A stretch of 55,061 nucleotides of DNA from NCBI GenBank assembly GCA_003339605.1, contig QOVW01000064.1:1-55061 (forward strand). Reading direction: 5' to 3'. Origin of the DNA: Spirobacillus cienkowskii. GTDB taxonomy: Bacteria; Bdellovibrionota_B; Oligoflexia; Silvanigrellales; Silvanigrellaceae. Positions within the stretch are counted from its first letter, which is position 1; each line of letters opens with the position of its first letter. The notes under the pieces were generated by a model. It was not told the origin of the DNA. It saw only the letters and a list, made by a program, of their open reading frames with translations, and did not search any database. Position numbers and translations under genes: made by a program. Of the stretch, positions 16,156 to 24,432 are shown piece by piece.

Positions 16156-16812
16156 ATGTTTACAGGAATTATTCAAGATATTGGTGTTATTTTATTTAAA
16201 GAATCTTTTCATAATTCTTTACGACTTTCTATTAAAACAAAACTTAATAAAAGTTATCTTGGCATTGGCTCAAGTGTTGCTTGCAATGGTTGTTGTTTAA
16301 CAATTGTTGAGGTCTATTCCGAGCAAGATAGTCACATTTTTCTTGTTGATATTGGGATTGAAAGCATAAAGCTTACCAACTTTACTTTATTGCAAGTTGG
16401 TTCTTGTGTGAATTTAGAGCCTGCGCTAAGAATTGGAGATTCTCTTGGAGGACACCAATTAACAGGGCATATAGACTGTATGTGTGTTATTGAAGAGTTT
16501 AATAAAATAAATAACCAAGATGGTGATTTTTGGAAGTTAATGATAAGGATTCCAAGTAAATTTACCAAATGGGTCATTCCAAAAGGCTCTATTGCTATTG
16601 CAGGGATTAGTTTAACAATTGCTCAAATTCTTCCAGGAGATCATGAAGATAAGTTCATTGAGATCATGATCATTCCGCATACTTTTCGCTATACAAATCT
16701 ACAATTTTTTGCTGCTAAAATGTGCATTGAAGTTGAGTATGATCAATCGGTCAAGGCTATTGCGTCTGTACTCGAAACTATGTTACCAAATTATATTCAG
16801 GCTCGTAAATAA
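16156..16812 (+). CDS. ribE: riboflavin synthase alpha subunit
   Basis: Joins two 6,7-dimethyl-8-ribityllumazine molecules to form riboflavin. Two lumazine-binding beta-barrel repeats are visible: the first begins MFTGIIQDIG with SVACNGCCLTI; the second follows GGHQLTGHID and has SIAIAGISLTIAQI. The start is placed at ATG 16156 (GGAG just before), because all family members begin MFTG; the open frame runs 18 codons further into nrdR. 218 residues is normal. The rib genes usually beside it (ribD, ribBA, ribH) are absent here. Confidence 0.93.
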   Translation: MFTGIIQDIGVILFKESFHNSLRLSIKTKLNKSYLGIGSSVACNGCCLTIVEVYSEQDSHIFLVDIGIESIKLTNFTLLQVGSCVNLEPALRIGDSLGGHQLTGHIDCMCVIEEFNKINNQDGDFWKLMIRIPSKFTKWVIPKGSIAIAGISLTIAQILPGDHEDKFIEIMIIPHTFRYTNLQFFAAKMCIEVEYDQSVKAIASVLETMLPNYIQARK

Positions 16813-16846
16813 ACGGCTTTAACAATTCAGGATATTAATAAAAAAT

Positions 16847-18484
16847 ATGTCATTTGATCTGCAAAAACGTGATGTTGCGGCTCAATCACCGCGCCTAGCT
16901 CCAGAATTTAAAAAAACTTCTTATTCGGAGTTGGGAGTGACGCAGTTGAAGCATGTAAAGTCAACTCGTCAACTTGAAGAAGAAGCTCATTATCCAAAAG
17001 TTCTCGCAACTACACCAAAGCAGCATATTTCTTTAATTTCTGATTCAAGAATCTATGCCTTAAAAAGAAGACTGCTTGCTCCGACTTGGTGGGTAGAAGG
17101 TATTTTATTAAGTTTAGGAGCCAAAGAAGTTTGGTTTGACTCTTTAATTGCCAGTAAAGCTGGAGAATTTATTGTCGCTCCTCCACAAGTCACAGGAAAA
17201 AACATCTCGTTAATGTTTGCAGTTTGGCACGAAGTGTTATCACAGATGTTTTCTGCAACTGGTGAAACTCTTAGTTTTAGATTTCAAATTAATAAATATC
17301 TTTCTGGTACTCAAAAAGACATTTTAGAAGAATGCAAACAACTCGAAGAAATTTGGGCTACTCCAATGGGGCTGTTTGAAGTCAAAACATCAAAAAAAAC
17401 AAAATCATTGTCGCTTGCTAAAGCGGGGAGCCTTGGTTTAATTCATCATGCACATATTGAACAAGAGGTTGATGGTATCTGGCTTTCTTTAAGTTTTAGC
17501 CAATCCTTACAAACTTTTTACAGTTCACAAAATAAAGTGTTTCGTAGTCATTCACCAAGACCTTCTTATGTAAGTATCAATCCTGTTGTGATTCAGTCTA
17601 TGGGACGTAGGGCGAGCATTAAAAAAGTCATAAATTATTTATATCTCGAATACTCAAAGCAAGAGTTAAATGATGCGGTGATTAACAACTGGCATTCTGT
17701 TCCTATTGAATGCAAAAATATAAATTCTTTTCATAAAGAAATGTTAGTCAATGTGCCTTCATTGTACGATCATGGAGTTTTAGGTTGGAATATTTCTGCA
17801 CCAAATATGAAATTATCTGAACTTAAAAATAAAATTTCTGAAAATAAACAGTTTCAATGTCAAAATGTTGGAACTGTTGTGTATTGTTGGCAGCTTTCGC
17901 ATCAAGCAAAAGAAGCCATAGAACTCGAGCAGGCTATTAGTGATAAATTGACTGCTTTATCTCACAATTTCGCGATGGAATCGCAACAGCAGACAACAGC
18001 TTCGCATGCTTTTTCAAAGTATATTGCAGCATCACAGCCTGATGAAACACTTTTTCCAGAACCTCCAGCAGATGAACTTAAAAAAGCTCGTAAAGAAAAA
18101 GCATTAAAAATAGAAAAATTTGAAAAAAAGGCAGAAAAAAAAGTTGTTGTTCCAAAATCTGAGCCATTAAATAAAAAAATTATTAAAAAAGTTCCACCAT
18201 GTACGTTATTTGATTCTACAGAAAGTCCTCATCTTAATGTATCGTCCAAAGTGGTGCAGGATACGGTATCTCCTAGAAAAAGCCTTGTTAAAAAGAAAGT
18301 AATTTCTGTAAAAGATACGTTGTCTGATAATGAATTTTTGGTATTAGTTTCTGAGTTTTATGAGGCTTTAAAACCGTTGCAAAAAAAGGCTTTTGAAAGA
18401 GAGCGAGCGGGCATGACTCCCGAACAGTTTAGAGTTTATATGACGCCAATTCTTAAAAGAAAAATTAGTAAAAAAACTATTTAG
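16847..18484 (+). CDS. uncharacterised 545-residue protein
   Basis: Not recognised. Cytosolic by appearance: no signal peptide or membrane segment. Residues about 60-390 look globular, with aromatic-rich stretches (LLAPTWWVEGILLS, YVSINPVVIQSMGRR, KVINYLYLEY). Residues about 400-490 are a Lys/Glu-rich linker containing many KK and EKK runs. The last 55 residues form a short charged helix domain (VLVSEFYEALKPLQKKAFE). 34 bases after ribE, so probably cotranscribed, but the SD is poor. A DNA-binding or scaffold role would be a guess. Confidence 0.6.
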   Translation: MSFDLQKRDVAAQSPRLAPEFKKTSYSELGVTQLKHVKSTRQLEEEAHYPKVLATTPKQHISLISDSRIYALKRRLLAPTWWVEGILLSLGAKEVWFDSLIASKAGEFIVAPPQVTGKNISLMFAVWHEVLSQMFSATGETLSFRFQINKYLSGTQKDILEECKQLEEIWATPMGLFEVKTSKKTKSLSLAKAGSLGLIHHAHIEQEVDGIWLSLSFSQSLQTFYSSQNKVFRSHSPRPSYVSINPVVIQSMGRRASIKKVINYLYLEYSKQELNDAVINNWHSVPIECKNINSFHKEMLVNVPSLYDHGVLGWNISAPNMKLSELKNKISENKQFQCQNVGTVVYCWQLSHQAKEAIELEQAISDKLTALSHNFAMESQQQTTASHAFSKYIAASQPDETLFPEPPADELKKARKEKALKIEKFEKKAEKKVVVPKSEPLNKKIIKKVPPCTLFDSTESPHLNVSSKVVQDTVSPRKSLVKKKVISVKDTLSDNEFLVLVSEFYEALKPLQKKAFERERAGMTPEQFRVYMTPILKRKISKKTI

Positions 18485-18563
18485 CCAGACTGAGCAGAAA
18501 CCCTCTTGATTCATTAAGAGGATGAATGCGAACTGACAAAGCCAAGTTTTCGCAAGGAAACGC

Positions 18564-18579
18564 AGGCGAGAATTGAGAA
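18564..18579 (+). repeat. 16-base dispersed repeat, copy 2
   Basis: Second copy of AGGCGAGAATTGAGAA (first at 11637). It lies in the 135-base gap between two convergent genes, which also holds a CCTCTT/AAGAGG hairpin at 18502-18521. No T-run follows that hairpin. Confidence 0.35.
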
Positions 18580-18619
18580 TATGCAAGATAAGAACATCTC
18601 ATAAATACGGCTAAATTTT

Positions 18620-19159
18620 TTAATGCTTAACGTTTTTCATCGCTTCTAAAACGCGTTTTTTTGCTAATGGAAAGCTTTCTGCTTCTAAAAACTGTAGCTC
18701 AGTACTGGTAAATTTACTAAGCACCCAATTTGCGGTGGCACTTTTGTGTTCGGGTTTACCGATTCCCACTTTTACGCGGCTAAACTGATTAAAGCCTGTT
18801 TTAAGGAGAATATCTCTCATCCCATTATGACCACCATGTCCTCCGCCAACTCGCATTTTTACTGCGCCAAATGGCTGATCGAGGTCGTCAAATATTGTAA
18901 TAAGTTGATTTTCTTGGGCTTTAAAAAAATTTAAAGCCTGCTGTACACATGAACCAGAGAGGTTCATGTATGACATAGGCTTCATTAAAAACACATCATG
19001 CCCGTTCCAAGTTGCTCGGGCCGTGAGCGAATTAAATCGATTTTGTGAGACCGAAACACCAGCTTCTGCTGCAATTTGGTCTATAATCATAAAACCGATA
19101 TTATGCCGCGTATTTTCGTAAGAGGTGCCGGGATTGCCAAGACCAACGAGAATAAACAC
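18620..19159 (-). CDS. pth: peptidyl-tRNA hydrolase
   Basis: Frees tRNA from peptidyl-tRNA dropped by the ribosome. Motifs are complete: N9 in GLGNPG, catalytic H19 in NTRHNIGF, MKPMSYMNLSG, FDDLDQPFG (Asp) and the GGHGGHNGMRD loop. 179 residues is slightly short of the usual 190. The start is GTG, six bases after the rplY stop. The rplY-pth order is widely conserved, so one transcript is likely. Confidence 0.95.
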   Translation of the reverse strand: MFILVGLGNPGTSYENTRHNIGFMIIDQIAAEAGVSVSQNRFNSLTARATWNGHDVFLMKPMSYMNLSGSCVQQALNFFKAQENQLITIFDDLDQPFGAVKMRVGGGHGGHNGMRDILLKTGFNQFSRVKVGIGKPEHKSATANWVLSKFTSTELQFLEAESFPLAKKRVLEAMKNVKH

Positions 19160-19165
19160 TGTGCA

Positions 19166-19714
19166 TTAAACTTTAACAAGAGAAGCAAGCGCAAGATTTT
19201 TGCCCTTACCAGTGCGAACAGTCATGCCTTCAGCTAGTTTGATATCAAATAGCTGAATAGATTGGTCTACTTTAAGGCCACTCACATCAACTTCAATCGC
19301 TTCTGGAAGTTTAGACAAAGGAGCCTTAACTTCAAGGTAACGAGTACGGATACTAAATGCCCCTTCTTTTTCTTGTTCGCGAGTAAGGCCTACAAAGTTC
19401 AAAGGCACGTGCACTCGAACAATATCGTTAGGCTCAACTTCTTGAAAGTCGAAATGAAGAGGTTTGTCATTTAAAGGGTTTACTTGCACTTCGCGCATGA
19501 GAACGTTTTTCTCAACACCATCAAGTTTAAGCTTGATAACACGAGAGCGAGTATGGCATTTAGGAAGGTCATGTGTTGCGATTTCAATTTTAGTTGAAAT
19601 CCCTTTTTTATAAAGAATGCCTGGTACAAGTCCGCTATGGCGTTGCTTGCGAATGGCACCTTTGCTTGCATCTTTGCGCATAGTAGCGCAAATTACAGTA
19701 TTTTCTATGGTCAT
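19166..19714 (-). CDS. rplY: 50S ribosomal protein L25/Ctc (TL5 type)
   Basis: Binds 5S rRNA in the large ribosomal subunit; long CTC-type forms are linked to stress. N-terminal L25 domain (KGAIRKQRHSGLVPGILYKK, PLHFDFQEV), then the C-terminal TL5 beta domain (PEAIEVDVSGLKVDQSIQL). The start is ATG 19714 with GGAG six bases upstream, giving 182 residues, in place of a start ten codons earlier. prs, a common upstream partner, is absent. An unusually long leader precedes it. Confidence 0.93.
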   Translation of the reverse strand: MTIENTVICATMRKDASKGAIRKQRHSGLVPGILYKKGISTKIEIATHDLPKCHTRSRVIKLKLDGVEKNVLMREVQVNPLNDKPLHFDFQEVEPNDIVRVHVPLNFVGLTREQEKEGAFSIRTRYLEVKAPLSKLPEAIEVDVSGLKVDQSIQLFDIKLAEGMTVRTGKGKNLALASLVKV

Positions 19715-20198
19715 GAGATACTCCATTTGAGGTAAACAGCTCACACCGCTAAAGCGGCTGCGTTTTTCGTCTTTGTTCTACCTGCTTAACATCACGTAGT
19801 TCCAACGATGATCTATGGTTAGGTGACGAAACGCTAGCACAAAAGCGGAAAAACGTAAATTGATCGTTTGTTCTTGACGAGCCTTTGAAAGAACGGGTCA
19901 AAACCTTAGATTGCTTAGAACCGACCAAAGGACGGTGTAGAGGGCTTGAATATATCAAAAAATCTTTTGGAGCAAGAGAAGGTTTTCTAATTATAAAAAA
20001 AAATCAATTCTTTTTATTTAGTGATGAGAAGTCTTGTCTGTAATCAGGGATGCAAAGCTTGTAATCATTAAAATAATTTGTCATCTTTATGACCTAATTA
20101 AAAATCGCCAGTATTTGATTTTTCTTGGCTATTTCGTTTATAACTTCTAAACTAACTGGTTTGTCTCCGCTACCATAACGTTAACTATGGAGTTACCA
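19715..20198. other. 484-base gene-free region between rplY and pal
   Basis: The half nearest rplY (19740-19960) looks less AT-rich than other intergenic DNA and has inverted repeats: CCGC/GCGG around 19748-19759 and GTTCTT/AAGAAC at 19868-19892. This suggests a structured 5' leader or small RNA on the minus strand. A 69-codon open frame there starts with TTG, has no SD and shows no protein-like pattern. The half nearest pal is AT-rich and should carry the pal promoter; no confident -35/-10 pair is visible. Confidence 0.4.
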
Positions 20199-20684
20199 AT
20201 GAAAATCTCTAAGATTATTGCATGTTCATCAATTATTTCGCTTGCGGTGATTGCTTCTAGCTGTTCGAGTACCAACACAGCATCGGGCACGAAGCCAGCA
20301 ACATCAGGATCTGAGTCCACCGCTAAGGTGGCAACACAAACTCCAGACTCTTCGCTTATTTTAAAGACTATTTACTTTGATTTTAATAAGTACGTTATTC
20401 GTGAAGATCAAAAAGATAGTGCAATGCAAATTGCTGAAAAGTTAAAATCAAGTTCTTCTCTAGAAATTCAGATTCAGGGTAATACAGATGATCGTGGTTC
20501 AACTGAGTATAATATCGCGCTCGGTCAAAAACGCGCTCAAGCATTAAAGAATTTTTTAATTTCAAATGGCGTGCAAAACAATATTGAAACAATTAGTTTT
20601 GGCAAAGAGCGTCCTGCTGTAAAAGGAAATAACGAAGATGCGTGGGCTAAAAATCGTCGAGATGATATTGTTAAATTAAAATAA
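20199..20684 (+). CDS. pal: peptidoglycan-associated lipoprotein Pal
   Basis: An outer-membrane lipoprotein that grips peptidoglycan and works with Tol proteins in envelope constriction. Lipobox IASSC gives C22. A Ser/Thr-rich linker follows (about 23-50), then an OmpA-like domain with TIYFDFNKY and GNTDDRGSTEYN, then ALGQKRA and SFGKERP. The start is ATG 20199 with GGAG six bases upstream. The usual tolB and ybgF neighbours are missing. GN replaces the more typical GHAD/GHTD, so His is Asn in this peptidoglycan-binding loop. Confidence 0.92.
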   Translation: MKISKIIACSSIISLAVIASSCSSTNTASGTKPATSGSESTAKVATQTPDSSLILKTIYFDFNKYVIREDQKDSAMQIAEKLKSSSSLEIQIQGNTDDRGSTEYNIALGQKRAQALKNFLISNGVQNNIETISFGKERPAVKGNNEDAWAKNRRDDIVKLK

Positions 20685-20733
20685 TTTAAACTAATAAATA
20701 AGTTTTTAAAAAAAATATCAATACGTAGTTTGA

Positions 20734-21516
20734 TTAGATTTTAATTGTATTCATGTTTTCTTCTAACGACTCTACAATATCTTTTAATGTGAGTTTATTT
20801 CCTACAAGTAAGGTTTGTATTCCTAAAATATGAGCAGGAAGATCGTAATACGGGTCGTTGCCAATCATAATCGTTCTTTCTGGAGCTGCTCCAATTTTAT
20901 TGAGAGTGTCATTAAAAAATTGCGTGTGTGGCTTAGTGCTTTTCATGACATCCCAAGAAGTGACTAAGTCAAAATCATGGAGATACAAATCGCTTGCTTT
21001 GAGTCTTAATTCTATTTCTCTTCTACCAAAAACAGGATTTGTTGCGAGCGTAATGTGGCGGTTGCTTGCATGCAATAAATCAACCAGTTTACGAGCATTG
21101 GGATCAGAATGTAAAAATAAACAAATAAATGGGTAATCGGAGTCAAAAAATTTAGCAATAAATCTTTCAATTTTTTTTCTATTTGCATTTAATTCAGAAG
21201 ACAGTGTTTCAAAAAAAGCTTCTTCATTAGATTTAAATGAATGAGATGATAATAATATTTCTTTTGTTTTTTGGGCGGCTTTTATGAGTTTAGAAAATGA
21301 GCCTAGACTCCGCATTCTAAACAACACACCAAGAGCAAACAAATTGTGAAAAAGTGCACCCGGTTGGTTGATAAGAGTGCCATCCATATCAAGAAGAACG
21401 TGGGTTTTACCATCCCACCAGTCTCCAGAAAGAGTAATTCTATTTCGAATTCTTTTTAATTCTGATGACTTTTGTTTAACTTTTTTAAATTCAGAATTTT
21501 CTTTTCTTATCTTCAT
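20734..21516 (-). CDS. HAD-superfamily hydrolase
   Basis: A 260-residue predicted phosphatase. The first motif LLDMDGTLI carries both aspartates, the second ATNP carries Thr, the Lys lies near STKPHTQFF, and IGNDPYYDLPA carries the acidic motif. A helical cap lies at about 60-150. A Lys-rich N-terminal 40 residues precedes the fold. The start is ATG 21516; the open frame extends 17 codons further. It follows the giant TPR gene by 82 bases on the same strand. Substrate unknown; the layout resembles the HAD IA (phosphoglycolate phosphatase-like) group. Confidence 0.8.
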   Translation of the reverse strand: MKIRKENSEFKKVKQKSSELKRIRNRITLSGDWWDGKTHVLLDMDGTLINQPGALFHNLFALGVLFRMRSLGSFSKLIKAAQKTKEILLSSHSFKSNEEAFFETLSSELNANRKKIERFIAKFFDSDYPFICLFLHSDPNARKLVDLLHASNRHITLATNPVFGRREIELRLKASDLYLHDFDLVTSWDVMKSTKPHTQFFNDTLNKIGAAPERTIMIGNDPYYDLPAHILGIQTLLVGNKLTLKDIVESLEENMNTIKI

Positions 21517-21598
21517 TATGAAAGCACCCCTCTGGGGATAAAATAACAAAGTGTTACTAAACATCAATATTCATTTTTTATGAACTAAAGTCAATTCA

Positions 21599-24277
21599 CT
21601 AACAGGCTAAACCAACAGGATTTGTATCGCTTTTATTTCCAACCGTAATAAATATTTCTTCCACCATTTTTTGTTCAAAAGAATTTGTAGGATAAATTTT
21701 AAATAACTGAGTTAATGATTCTTTAGTGGTGTTATTGAGCTGACCAGCTCTTTCAAGTCCTTTAATTAAGAAGTAAAGACTTTGAATAGATGCATTTGTA
21801 CTAATATTATTTTGCATTTTTTCAAGCCCAACAGAAAATTGCCCTTGTGCTACAAGCAGGTATCCATGAAGGACTTTTGTGTCTAAAGGAACTTTTTGAA
21901 CATTATCATAAGAATCAATTGCAGCCTCTAAAAGGAGTTGTGCTTTTTTTAGATCGGTACCTCGCATTGTCATACTGAGGGCTTCAAGCTCAAAAAGTTT
22001 TTGTTTTGTAAGCTTTGCAGCAGAATCTTTATTGCTTTTTGCAATAGAAAGCCATTCGTCGACAAGCGGCCAATTTCCAGAAAGACTGTAAATTTTAGCA
22101 ATGCAGGCAGACAGGGTCGCAAAGTTTAATCCCTTATTTATATTTTTATTTTTAAGTAGCAGTAAAAGCTCTTGAACTGCAATACGAGAGTTAAAACCAG
22201 CACCTGATTTTGCTATAAATTGTAATAAATTTTCGCTGATATTGTTAGTAATGAGAATAGCGCATTTAGATAATATCCAGGCATATTCAACTTGATTATT
22301 TTCAATACAATCATTTCCATATTTAATCGTTTTTTGGGCTAATGTGTCTTTTTCTGAATCTTGAATTTCTGTATTTAAAATTACGTCTTCTAAATTTTTA
22401 ATTAACTCTTCATTATTTTTTAAAAACTTATTATTTTCTATATTAAGAGAAGATCTTAATAGCAATATTAAATACGAAGGATTCCAAGGATCGCTACTGA
22501 GAGATTTTAAAATTTCATTGTATGAGTTCTCAAAGTTACCTTCAGAAAAATATGTTGCAGCAATGCTCCAATGCATTTCATTAGCTTGTTGTTCTGATAA
22601 AGAACTAAGCAAAAGACCTTCTTGAGCAATTTTACGGGCTGTAACATAATCTCGTGTTTTAAGAAGAAAGAATATATATCTTAATATACCATCAGTATTA
22701 TAATAATCTCTTGCAAACATGGATGTAAAATATTCTTTCGCTTCTTTGTAATGACCGAGTTTAGAATGAATTTCTCCAAGATAGTAGTGAACTTCTGGAT
22801 CTGAATTATAAATTTTGTTTAATTCTTCGAGAATGTTTAAAATATTTTTGCTGTGAGGTTCTTTGAGAATTAAGTCTCGCACTTGATTTTTTTTGAGCAT
22901 ATACTCAGAAATATTGACATGAGCAATTTTTAAACCACAAATCAAAATACAAAAACGGATTTCTGGGCTTCCATGTGTGTTTTTGTAAGATACTTTTAAA
23001 CACTCTAATAAACCTTCTGAAGGATTATTGCTAACACAGTGAGATGCAGTTTGAATGACAAGATCTAAATGAGATTCAGAAGAAATTAAGACGGTAAAAT
23101 AACACATTCTCGCTAAGGATTTTAAACCATAATCTTCGCAAAGTTGTGCAATAAAATAAAGCTGATTCATGTCTCGCGGAGATTTTTTACAAGCTATAAC
23201 GATATTTTCGACTTCTGCCCGGCTTGTTTCTGCTGCTTCAAAGTTATTTGCAAGTTTATACGCTTGCATAGAGCCAAGTAAGTTAAGAACTTCTATTTCA
23301 ACAGGAACTTCTCCGTACTGCCGTTGCAACCATTCTGCTAATATTTTTAGCGATTGTATCGCATTTTTGTAGTCTCCAGCTTTGATAAATTCATTATAAA
23401 GCTGTGTATGGGTTTCGAGGTGACCATGAACTAGAAACTTATCTAAAGACTCAAATTTTTCAGAATAGTTCGCCCCAAAATCAGTCACAACGCCAAGTTG
23501 TTGTAATTCTGTTAGAGTTGCTAAGGTCGCAATCGAAGAATTATTGAGTTTATAAGACTGTGTCCATAATTCGAGAGCTTCTTGAATGCGGCCAATACCT
23601 TCTAAAGCACACCCGGCAACATACCATGCGGCATAGTTGTCAGGATAGTTAGTTTGGAGTTCTATGGCCTTATTATAAATTTCTTCTTTTTCTGAAGAGG
23701 TTTTATTGAGTTGATCTAAATTTTCTGGGTTTGCGAAATCTTCGGGGTAGTAATCATCAGGGATATCAAGTGCTCTATTAATTCTTACTTTCTTGTTTGA
23801 CAAAACATGAATTAAAGGCATTTTAATATTCGGTGAGTAGGTGATTTCTTTGTGATGTGGAAAAAAACTCTTTTTTAAATCAGTTTTTTTATCTTTATCG
23901 AAATCGTACTTCGAAGCAATTCGTATTTTTGTTAAAATACTAGCAAACTCAATTGCTTTAGATTCGGGGTGTTTTTGAGCAAGCTTTTGTAAATCAATCA
24001 GAAGTTCAGAAAGTCCGTCTCGTTTTGAGGCAACTTCGACTCTTCTAAAAAGTACTTCATAATCATTAAAGTATTTTTTTGAAAGTTGTTTTAATATCAA
24101 TCCTGCTTTTTCAAAGTCATGAACAAATATGTATTTGTTTGCTGTTTTTAAAAGATTTTGGGATAGATTGGAGTTAGAGTTTTTAAAACGAGCCTTTTTG
24201 GATAAGTTAAGGCATGATCTAGAAATTCGCCGTAATTTCGTATTTTTTTTGGGCGAAGTTTTAGTATTTGCCTGCAT
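21599..24277 (-). CDS. large TPR-repeat protein
   Basis: 892 residues, nearly all alpha-helical, with tetratricopeptide-like units. Clear examples are AAWYVAGCALEGIGRIQEAL (about 216-235) and VHYYLGEIHSKLGHYKEAKE. No signal peptide or membrane segment; the first 45 residues are very basic. Predicted to be a cytoplasmic scaffold or assembly factor. It is divergent from gspL across 155 bases, so co-regulation with the secretion genes is possible. No named family recognised. Confidence 0.75.
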   Translation of the reverse strand: MQANTKTSPKKNTKLRRISRSCLNLSKKARFKNSNSNLSQNLLKTANKYIFVHDFEKAGLILKQLSKKYFNDYEVLFRRVEVASKRDGLSELLIDLQKLAQKHPESKAIEFASILTKIRIASKYDFDKDKKTDLKKSFFPHHKEITYSPNIKMPLIHVLSNKKVRINRALDIPDDYYPEDFANPENLDQLNKTSSEKEEIYNKAIELQTNYPDNYAAWYVAGCALEGIGRIQEALELWTQSYKLNNSSIATLATLTELQQLGVVTDFGANYSEKFESLDKFLVHGHLETHTQLYNEFIKAGDYKNAIQSLKILAEWLQRQYGEVPVEIEVLNLLGSMQAYKLANNFEAAETSRAEVENIVIACKKSPRDMNQLYFIAQLCEDYGLKSLARMCYFTVLISSESHLDLVIQTASHCVSNNPSEGLLECLKVSYKNTHGSPEIRFCILICGLKIAHVNISEYMLKKNQVRDLILKEPHSKNILNILEELNKIYNSDPEVHYYLGEIHSKLGHYKEAKEYFTSMFARDYYNTDGILRYIFFLLKTRDYVTARKIAQEGLLLSSLSEQQANEMHWSIAATYFSEGNFENSYNEILKSLSSDPWNPSYLILLLRSSLNIENNKFLKNNEELIKNLEDVILNTEIQDSEKDTLAQKTIKYGNDCIENNQVEYAWILSKCAILITNNISENLLQFIAKSGAGFNSRIAVQELLLLLKNKNINKGLNFATLSACIAKIYSLSGNWPLVDEWLSIAKSNKDSAAKLTKQKLFELEALSMTMRGTDLKKAQLLLEAAIDSYDNVQKVPLDTKVLHGYLLVAQGQFSVGLEKMQNNISTNASIQSLYFLIKGLERAGQLNNTTKESLTQLFKIYPTNSFEQKMVEEIFITVGNKSDTNPVGLAC

Positions 24278-24432
24278 AAATTCTCCAACAAATGTTTGAC
24301 TCTTTTACTGGTTCGGACTTTTTTAAAGAGAATTGATGTTTAATTTAAAAAGTCATTATTTCGTGCTTTTTGTGCAAAGAGGCTTTAGTGTAATTTAATG
24401 ATTATACAGATTATTGTGGAGTAGTTTAGAAA

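Noticed and set aside
19749-19958. A 69-codon open frame upstream of rplY on the minus strand.
   Set aside because: TTG start, no ribosome site, Ser/Arg-rich composition without protein-like pattern; better read as leader DNA.
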